Of a DNA stretch of 64,000 bases, positions 56,465 to 64,000 are shown piece after piece. The stretch is from NCBI GenBank assembly GCA_019279435.1, contig JAAALK010000289.1, positions 53,876,140 through 53,940,139 on the forward strand, in the 5' to 3' direction. How positions within the stretch are numbered: the stretch's first letter is position 1; each line of letters starts with the position of its first letter. The notes beneath the pieces were generated by a model. That model ran no database searches. It was not told where the DNA came from and worked only from the letters and a program-made list of their open reading frames with translations. The position numbers and the translations under genes are program-made. The DNA comes from Zizania palustris. Lineage: Eukaryota > Streptophyta > Magnoliopsida > Poales > Poaceae.

Positions 56465-58290
56465 CTACAATTTGTCCTTCATAGCTCTTAGGGGTTCATA
56501 GGCCAAATCGTATTCAATCAAAGCGTAAGCCCTCTTTCCGGTTCTTCCACTTAGAATCGGATTTTGTAACATGTGTTTTATAACATTGGTTTGGCAAACG
56601 ACAACACATGTAGTAGGCAGAAGATAGTGACGTAGTTTGGTACATACAGAGTAAACCGATAAACATAAACGTTCCAGAAACGCATACTTGGTTTTAGCGT
56701 CCAGTAGGCGGCGGCTCAGAAACGTGATGATGTACTCCTTTCCCTCCACCTCCTGGGTTAGCACGGCCTCGATCACGCTATCTTCGGTAGCGATGTACAA
56801 CCGAAATGAAATCTCGGCTTTGGGTGCTCTCATCATGGGTGGTGATGACAAAAACTCTTTGATCTTTTCAAAGACGCGTTGCTGACTTGCCCCCCAAGTG
56901 AACTCGACTTCATTCTTTAGCCAGAGTATGGGAACAAAGACGTCAATCTTGCCATACAAGTTAGATATAAAGCGGCGCAAATAATTCATCTTGCCTAGCA
57001 ATTTCTGCACATCTTTCTTGCATGTCGGTGCTACAGAGTTTCTAATTTTCTCGAGCCTCTTAGGATCAATTTCTATGCCTCTTTCATGAATCATGAAGCC
57101 TAAGAACTTGCCCGCCGACATGCCAAAAGCACATTTGAGCGGGTTCATTTTTAAACCATACTATCGCATCCTATCAAAAGCAACTTTCAAATCGGCTAAA
57201 TGGTTTCCCATAGCGTTTGATTTGACTGCAACATCATCAATGTAAACTTCTAACATAACTCCTAGCAAGTCATGAAAGATCAAGTTCATAGCACGTTGAT
57301 ATGTAGTTCCAACATTTTTAAACAAAAAGTCATAATGACCCACTGGAACAAACCGATAAAACTAGGGCATCGAAAGGCCGTCTTGTAGACTTCCTCTTCG
57401 GCCATAAAGATTTGATTATAACCAGCATTGCCATCAAGAAAACTTAGTACCTTGTGTCCTAAAGCATCGTTGATTAGCATGTCGGCTATCGGCATCGGAT
57501 ACTAGTCCTTTGGAGTGGCCTTGTTTAGGTCCCTGAAATCAATGCAATCTCGTATTTTGCCGCTCCCCTTCTTTTCTACAAGCACAATGTTAGCGACCCA
57601 TTAAACGTACCTGCACGGTCTAATAAATTCAGCTTTGAGCAGTCGCTCTACTTCTTCTTTAACTCGGTCATAGACAGCCAAATTAAAGAGACGAGGAGGC
57701 TGCTTATAAGGCCTAAATCCAGATTTGATGGGTAGCCGATGCTCCACGAGCTCGCGGTTTAATCCCGGCATTTCGCTGTACTCCCATGCGAAACAATCGA
57801 CATATGACCGAAGCAACTTTATTATTTCGGCCTTTTCATCAGGCTGTAAATGTTGGTTTACAAAAGTCGGCCTTGGGATGCTACATTTCCTAGGTCTACT
57901 TCTTCTAAAGGGCCGGCCGACGCAAAACCTTGTCCTAATTTCTCTACTTCGCTAAAGTCCTCGATGTTTTCGGCAATACCGTCTTTAGTAGACCGATACT
58001 GCTCTACACGAGACTTTAGCCAATCCAGATTACTCTTGCTAGACATGACTACTAATATAAAAACAGACATGCTACACCAGCCGTCTTTATAGACACTGGT
58101 ACAAAACATCCTCTGGACAAGCTAACAAAATCGTAATCTGAAAGATCTCTACCTGATAGACATTGCACCTTGTTGTGAACGGCGTCAATGGACACATCAT
58201 CCAATGCCACTTGGGCCGAAGTATCTTCGGGTATGACCTCTACTTCACCGCCATCCCACTGAATTAGGCACTGGTGCAAAGTAAAAGGAA
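56465..58290 (-). pseudogene. RT and gypsy RNase H of element E
   Basis: RT region with LVEHRLPIKSGFRPYKQPPR, MPIADMLINDALGHKVLSFL, YIDDVAVKS (about 57240) and GFMIHERGIEIDPKRLEKI, then RNase H (ISFRLYIATEDSVIEAVLTQ). The frame is broken near 57160, 57345, 57500 and 57600 by stops and shifts. Upstream linker LIQWDGGEVEVIPEDTSAQ at about 58250. Confidence 0.82.
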
Positions 58291-58657
58291 TGCATCAATT
58301 TGCGTGAATCCAGTCGCGCCCAAGCAGCACGCTGTAGTTACCTTGCACATCGACGACGAAGAATGTTGTTGGCAATGTCTTGTTGCCTACTGTCAACTCC
58401 ATGGAGAGCACGCCTTTGGCCTTGGAACTCTTGCCGTTAAAACTGTTGAGCATCAAGTTGGTTTTCTTCAGGTCATCCTCGTCCCTGCCAAGTTTCTTCA
58501 ATAGCGAGTAAGGCACTAGGTTAACAATGGCGCCACTGTCAACAAGCATTCGGGAAATCGGCTTTCTGTCAATGTGACCCCTAATGTAAAGAGGATTTAG
58601 ATGGCGAGCTGAGTCCTCAGGTTTCTCAAAGATAGCATTGCACAGGCCGAGGTTCAA
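58291..58657 (-). pseudogene. Protease of element E
   Basis: Retropepsin with active site MLVDSGAIVNLVPYSLLKKL (about 58550) and NYSVLLGRDWIHAN at 58310. The preceding GHIDRKPISRMLVDSG block is typical of this Tat family. The frame is open in this part. Confidence 0.82.
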
Positions 58658-61204
58658 CTGAGTGACCTTGTCCTCGTCCTACGGTAGGGCAAATTTAGCG
58701 GGCAGCATGACGACGTTGATGTCCATTTCCTGGGGTACGGGCCCCTCGGAGATGGGCGAGTAGTCATCATCGAGCATGTCGTCATCATCCTCGCTCGGAC
58801 TAGGAGCCGGGTTGGTTATCTCAACCGGCTTAATTCTCCATACTTGTCTCATCGTCAGCCGAGGGCGGATTTCTTCAAAAATGGCGTCTCGCTCATCCTC
58901 GGCTTTTTTCTCGTGCATCTCCTGTGGTCGTAGGCGTTGTAGATGCCTCTTCTATGATTCGAACATCCCTGGAGGCGCCCAAGATGGCTATGGCTTGGTA
59001 CCTAGTGCCACTGTCTGGTTCCTGCTAATTTTGGCTGAAGTGGTGCTATCCGGCTCGGCCTTACACGTTCTCTATTCGACGGGACCTTCGCTGTGGACCC
59101 CGACAATTAGACCGGCCTCCTTTGGCCGATCGGACTAGGCTCTGGCGTGGGCTTCGGCCGGAGTAGGTGACATACCTTTGCCAGGCTTCGGCGAAGGGGT
59201 CTTCGAGATTGGGACTTCCTGAGACCCTATTCTGACTGTGATAGCTTCAGACTCCCTGTCCTTTGCCTCTTCGCGTTCATCTCCCTCAACTTCATTTGCA
59301 CGAGTCGGTTCGGAGGCACCATGGACAACCTGTGAACGATGCCCCCCTCCACCGCATCTACCTGTCCCTTCCAGTCATAATACTCCAAAGGAAAACATGG
59401 AATAATGTTATGTTGTGGAGGGTACTCCGGTTGTGATACGTACGGGGCCCACGCAGTTCCTGCCTAGTTTTATGGCGGAAGCATCAATGGCTCCAGTGGC
59501 TTTGCCCACTGTGAGCCGAACCCGTTACATGGATGGGGGTTCAGCAAAGTCGATGGTGTCTCGGACCATATCAATGAGGGGTCTTGCCAGGCTGGAGGTA
59601 CGTTCGGCCAGTGTGGGCCGAAGCCTCCTGTCGAAGGGCTCATCTAGAGTGGTGCAGGGTTCGGCCATTGAGGGCCGAACTCGCTTTGCGTGGGGATTGG
59701 CCACTGGGGTCCGAAGCCACTGTACTAGGGGTTCGGCCATTGATTTCCGAAGCCGCCATAGGGAGTGTTAGGCCACTATGGCCCGAAGTTCTCGTGCAGA
59801 GGGCTCGACCACTGCAGTCTGAAGCCACCATGCGGAGGGCTCGGCCACTGTGGTCTGAAGCCACCCTCCGAATGCCTTGGGCCCTTCGGCTGGCTTAGTT
59901 TTTTTGGCTCGGGGGCCTGTTTCTTTGGCTTTTCTTTGGTGCTTGTTTAACAACATCTTATATGTCATCTTCGGCTTCTAGTGAGCCCTAGCCGAAGGAG
60001 ATGTGCTAACATTTTGCTTCCACACTCCCACTTCAGGGTTTTTAGGTATGAGTGTGCGTGCGCGCGGTTCTCCAACAATTACTGCCTTCCCTTTAATTGA
60101 CTCAGCCTGTTCTAGCCGAATCAACATCTTCTTCCCGTCAAGGTCGACGATGTTGATGGGGAATGGATCTTTGTCTAGCTTCATCTTTGAATTATGGTCT
60201 ATTTTCAATCGTCCTTCTTCTATGGCCGATTGAACCTGTCGTCGAAAAACATTGCAGTCATTAGTATTATGCGAATGCGAATCATGCCACTTATAGTATG
60301 GATGTTTCTTCAAATCATCGGCAGATGGAATGACCTGTCCTTTGGGCAATCTGAGAAGCTGGTTCTTTAAGAGAAAATCAAATATCTTATCACACTTAGT
60401 TATATCAAATGAGTACTTCACCTCGCTAGGCCGATTCTTGGTGGGAGACGGCCACAACTCGGAGCAAGTGACAGGTTTACTCTTAGCGTTCCAAACCCAT
60501 TCGGCCGCGTACATGTTGGCTGAATACTCTTCTTCTAATTCTTCCTCATCGGAGTGTTCCATGACGTGGATTTCAGCCCTAGGCTTGTTAAACATCTTAA
60601 TAAACCTTTTATCTTTAGCTCGGCCTTCCTGGACCAGAGCCTGCTGCAAGACTTGGCTAACCTCTAAAAAGTGATGGTTGTCTATTCTCTCTTTAATCTT
60701 GGAATGCAACCTGCTAAAAGCTAGATCCGCCAAATCTCTCTCTGAAATATTATGACTAAAACATTGATTTATGGTATCCCTAAAATGCTTGATATACTCT
60801 GAGACGCTCTCGTTAGACTTTTGCTGAACCGACGTCAAGTGTGAAAGCCTAAGTTCCATTTCACCCGTGTAAAAATAGTCATGGAATTTTTGTTCTAATT
60901 CATCCCACGTTTGGACGGAGTTCGGTGGGAGCATCGAAAACCAAGTGAAAGTGGTGCCGGATAGCGAGAGAGAAAATAGTCTATGTTTTAGAGCGTCCGA
61001 CCCACTAGCCTCTCCACACTGAACTAAAAATTGACTAACATTCTCTAGTGTGGTTTTTTTACCCTCACCGTCAAACTTAGTGAATTCGGGGACTCTATAG
61101 CTGCGAGGGTAGGATATTGTATCAAAATGATCGGGGTACGACTTTCGGTAAACCCTAGCCTGACCCCTAGGTACGAAGCCAATGCATTCTCTAACCAGTG
61201 CACT
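58658..61204 (-). pseudogene. Gag of element E, second (downstream) copy
   Basis: Begins without the normal N-terminus at the duplication joint near 61205 (RECIGFVPRGQARVYRK). It continues with Retrotrans_gag (SVQTWDELEQKFHDYFYTGE, FSHNISERDLADLAF) and PRAEIHVMEHSDEEELEEEY, a Cys/His-like motif HPYYKWHDSHSHNTNDC that has lost its first two Cys, and KMKLDKDPFPINIVDLDGKK. The tail has Trp/Pro repeats (59530-59890), then a linker to protease (MRQVWRIKPVEI at 58860). 318 codons (60934-59978) are open. Confidence 0.8.
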
Positions 61205-64000
61205 CTGTTTTTGGAGGAACCTTCGCTGCGGATCTCGGCAGTCAGACCGGCCTTGTTTGGCCGATCGGACCAGGCTTCGGCGCGGGCTCCGGCCAAAGTA
61301 GGGGATTTACCTCCGTCAGACTTTGGCGATAAGGCCTTCGGGATTGGGACTTCCTGAGACCCTACTCTGACTGTGATAGCTTCAGACTCCTTGTCCTCGG
61401 CCTCTTCGCACCTATATTCTTCGACTTCGCTCTGTACGGGCTGATTCGGAGGTACCACGGACAGTCTATGGATGATGCCTCCCTCCGCTGCGTCTGTTTG
61501 TCCCTGCCATTCATAATACTCTGAAGGAAAACAAGGCATAGCGTTAGGTTGCGGAGGGTACTCTGGCTGCGATACATATGGAGCCCACGGAGTTCCCACC
61601 CAGTTGTACGGCAGAGGTATCGGCGGCTCCAGTGGCCTCGCCCACTATGAGCCAAACCCGTTACCCGGAGGGGGGTTCGGCAGAGTCGATGGTGTCTCAG
61701 ACCATATCAACGAGGGGTCCTGCCAGGCCGGAGGTATGTTCGACCAGTGCAGGCTAAAGTCTCCTATCGAAGGACTCATCTAGAGTGGTGCGCGGTTCGG
61801 CCATTGGGGGCCAAAGTTACTGCACGGGGAATTCAGCCACTGAGGTCCGAAGCCACTGCTCGGAGCGTTAGGCCCCTGTGGTCCGAAGTCGCCGTGCGGA
61901 GGGTTTGGCCACTGCGGTCCGAAGTTGCCACGTGGATGGTTCGGCCACTGCGGTCTGAAGCCACCATGAGGAGGACTCGGCACTATGGTCCAAAGCCACC
62001 CTCCGGACGCCTTGGGCCCTTCGACCGATTTAGTTTTTTAGCGTGGGGACCTGCTTCCTTTGCTTTTCTTTGATGCTTGTTCAACAACATCTTGTATGTT
62101 ACCTTCGGCCTCTTGCGAGCTTTAGCCGAAGGGTTTCTGATGTTTAGTTTCCATAATCCTACCTCAGGGTTCTTAGGTATGAGTGTGCGCATGCGTAGTT
62201 CCCCAACAATTTTCGCCTTCCCTTTAGTCGACTCGGCCTATTCTTGCCGAATCAATACCTTCTTCTCGCTGAGGTCGACGGCGTTGATGGGGAAAGGATC
62301 TTTGTCCAGCTTCATCTTTGGATTGTGGTCTATTTTCAATCGTCCTTCTTCTATGGCCGATTGAACCTACCGTCAAAAAACATTGCAATCGTTAGTATTA
62401 TGTGAATGCGAGTCATGCTACTTACAGTATGTATGTTTCTTCAACTCATCGGCAGATGGAATGACTTGACCTTTAGGCAACCTGAGAAGCTGGCTCTTTA
62501 AGAGAAAATCAAATATTTTATCAGACTTAGTTATATCGAATGAGTACTTGACCTCACTAGGTCGATTCTTCGTGGGAGACGACCGTAATTCGGAGCAAGT
62601 GATAGGTTTACTCTTAGCGTTCCAAACCCATTTGGTCGTGTTCATGTCGGCCGAATCCTCCTCTTCTGATTCCTCCTCGTCGGAGCATTCCATGACATGG
62701 ATTTCAGCCCAAGGCTTGTTAAATGTTTTAATAAACTTTTTATCTTTGGCTTGGCCTTCCTAGACGAGAGCCTGCTGCAAGACTTGGCTAACCTCTAAAA
62801 AGTTCTGGTTGTCTAATCTTTCTTTAATCTCGGGACGCAACCCATTAAAAGCTAGTTCTGCCAGACCCTTTTCTGAAATAGTAAGGCTGAAACATCGGTT
62901 TCTAGTATCCCTAAAATGTTTGATGTACTCGGAGATGTTCTTGTTAGATTTTTGCCTAACCGATGTCAAGTGTGAAAGCCTAAGTTCTTTTTCGCCTATG
63001 TAAAAGTAATCATGGAATTTTCGTTCCAAATCATCCCACGTGTGAATGGAGTTCGGTGGGAGCACCGAAAACCAAGTGAAAGCGGTGCCGGATAGCGAGA
63101 GAGGAAATAACCTTATTTTTAGAGCGTCTGTCCCGCTAGCTTCTCCACACTGTGCTAAAAATTGACTAACGTGCTCTAGTGTGGTTTTGCTACCCTCGCC
63201 GTCAAACTTAGTGAATTCGGGGATTTTATAGCTACGGGGGTAGGGTATTGTATCGAAGTGGTCGGGATATGGCTTACGGTAAACCCTAACCCGACCCTTA
63301 GGCACGAAGCCGGCACATTCCCTAAATAGTGCGCGGATCCACTCCTCTAGATCATCTTGGCCTACTGCCTGCTGTCGGCGTGTCGGCTATTGGCCTCTTC
63401 CCTACATGCTAGATGTACGACGTGCTCAGGCCCAGGTGCATGTGCATGTGGTGCGGGCAGCGCAGGTAGGGCTGGTACCGGCGCATGTGGTGGTGGTGCG
63501 TGGTACGCAGTGCTAGTTTCGCCATAAGCATAATGACTAGTCTCAGCCATAGGTGTTGAGGGCGGAGACGTAATAGTCTTGCCAGTGTTACCATCAGTTT
63601 TGCTGTACACATGATTTACCGGAGGTACACTAGAAATAGGGGCTGGTGGTACGGCCTCAGTAAAGCCAAACCTTCTAAGAGTTGCCTCTACTTGGGAGCT
63701 AACTACCGAATCTAAACGGTTGGCTAGCGAAGCGCTAACGGCCTAATCCACTGATGCGTCTATTTTTTGCTCAATCTCTAAAGAAGATAAATGAGGCGAT
63801 ACGGGTGTTACCTGGATTCGAGCAAGGTCGGGGGCGATGATGTCGCGCTTGATGAAGCCTACGTGCGTCTTGACGTAGCCCCCAAGCATCATGTCTTGGA
63901 GCGCCTTCAATTTTGCCTCGATCTCTGCTCGGTCTTCTGCGGGAATATCTTCAAGAGTAGGTGTTAGGATGTTGCGGTAGTCGATATCCGCGCCTCCTAT
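61205..64000 (-). pseudogene. Gag of element E, first (upstream) copy, partial at window edge
   Basis: The N-terminal part at the window edge reads LTPTLEDIPAEDRAEIEAKL, matching the start of Gag in C. A His/Pro-rich linker follows (63360-63610), then FDTIPYPRSYKIPEFTKFDG, Retrotrans_gag (TAFTWFSVLPPNSIHTWDDL, RCFSLTISEKGLAELAFNGL), a stop at about 62760, and the acidic block and Cys/His region with stops (62418, 62364). Trp/Pro repeats fill 61780-61985, followed by VGSQEVPIPKALS. It then joins the second gag copy instead of protease. Confidence 0.8.

Larger units (their letters stand above)
52917..64000 (-). mobile_element. Ty3-gypsy (Tat-type) element E, runs off the window
   Basis: Minus-strand element: 3' LTR (52917-54271), polypurine tract (54272-54288 region), integrase, second RNase H, RNase H, RT, protease and gag (partly duplicated) to the right edge. 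Gag start and 5' LTR lie beyond 64000. Same family as C and D. Confidence 0.88.

Overview
The window looks like a piece of a grass (Poaceae) nuclear genome. It has one intron-containing host gene with a very GC-rich first exon and AT-rich introns. Almost everything else is nested LTR retrotransposons of grass types. I cannot name the species. All calls come from reading the sequence; no database search was run.

Left part (1-7983): AT-rich intergenic DNA, a probable solo LTR (2194-4142) split by a hAT-like element (2992-4007), then the host gene for RNase P/MRP protein p30 (RPP30, minus strand, start codon at 6481, at least four exons down to 4516) and its upstream region.

Middle part (6663-21159): a 3,440-bp segment (RPP30 upstream region plus one end of a Gypsy element) occurs twice in direct orientation, at 6663-10102 and 16937-20376. 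A young Ty1-copia element with an intact 1,399-codon gag-pol sits exactly between the copies. Its left LTR is cut short at a 5-bp microhomology (GGAAA). The pattern fits unequal exchange between a copia-free and a copia-bearing haplotype, or a haplotype mis-join in the assembly. Inside the segment, an older 1,406-bp tandem duplication covers part of the Gypsy LTR and an adjacent reading frame.

Right part (18258-64000): five Ty3-gypsy elements, here named A, B, C, D and E, plus a partial element F. Two RNase H domains per pol and antisense reading frames point to the Tat lineage. A, B and F share the layout: pol, satellite-like tandem repeat, antisense spliced ORF, 3' LTR. Their satellites (116 bp, 69 bp, 17 bp) are unrelated. 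C, D and E belong to another Tat family with a Trp/Pro-repeat Gag. Boundaries give the insertion order: F lies in the LTR of D, C in F, B in the pol of C, a solo LTR in the protease region of C, and E in the pol of D. A (minus) meets B (plus) head to head near 26,485; one large deletion there would explain why the left halves of B, C, F and D are all missing.

Only the copia polyprotein and RPP30 look intact. The Gypsy frames carry nonsense codons, many of the C-to-T/G-to-A type expected of methylated, silenced DNA. No rRNA, tRNA gene, CRISPR array or prokaryotic feature was seen.
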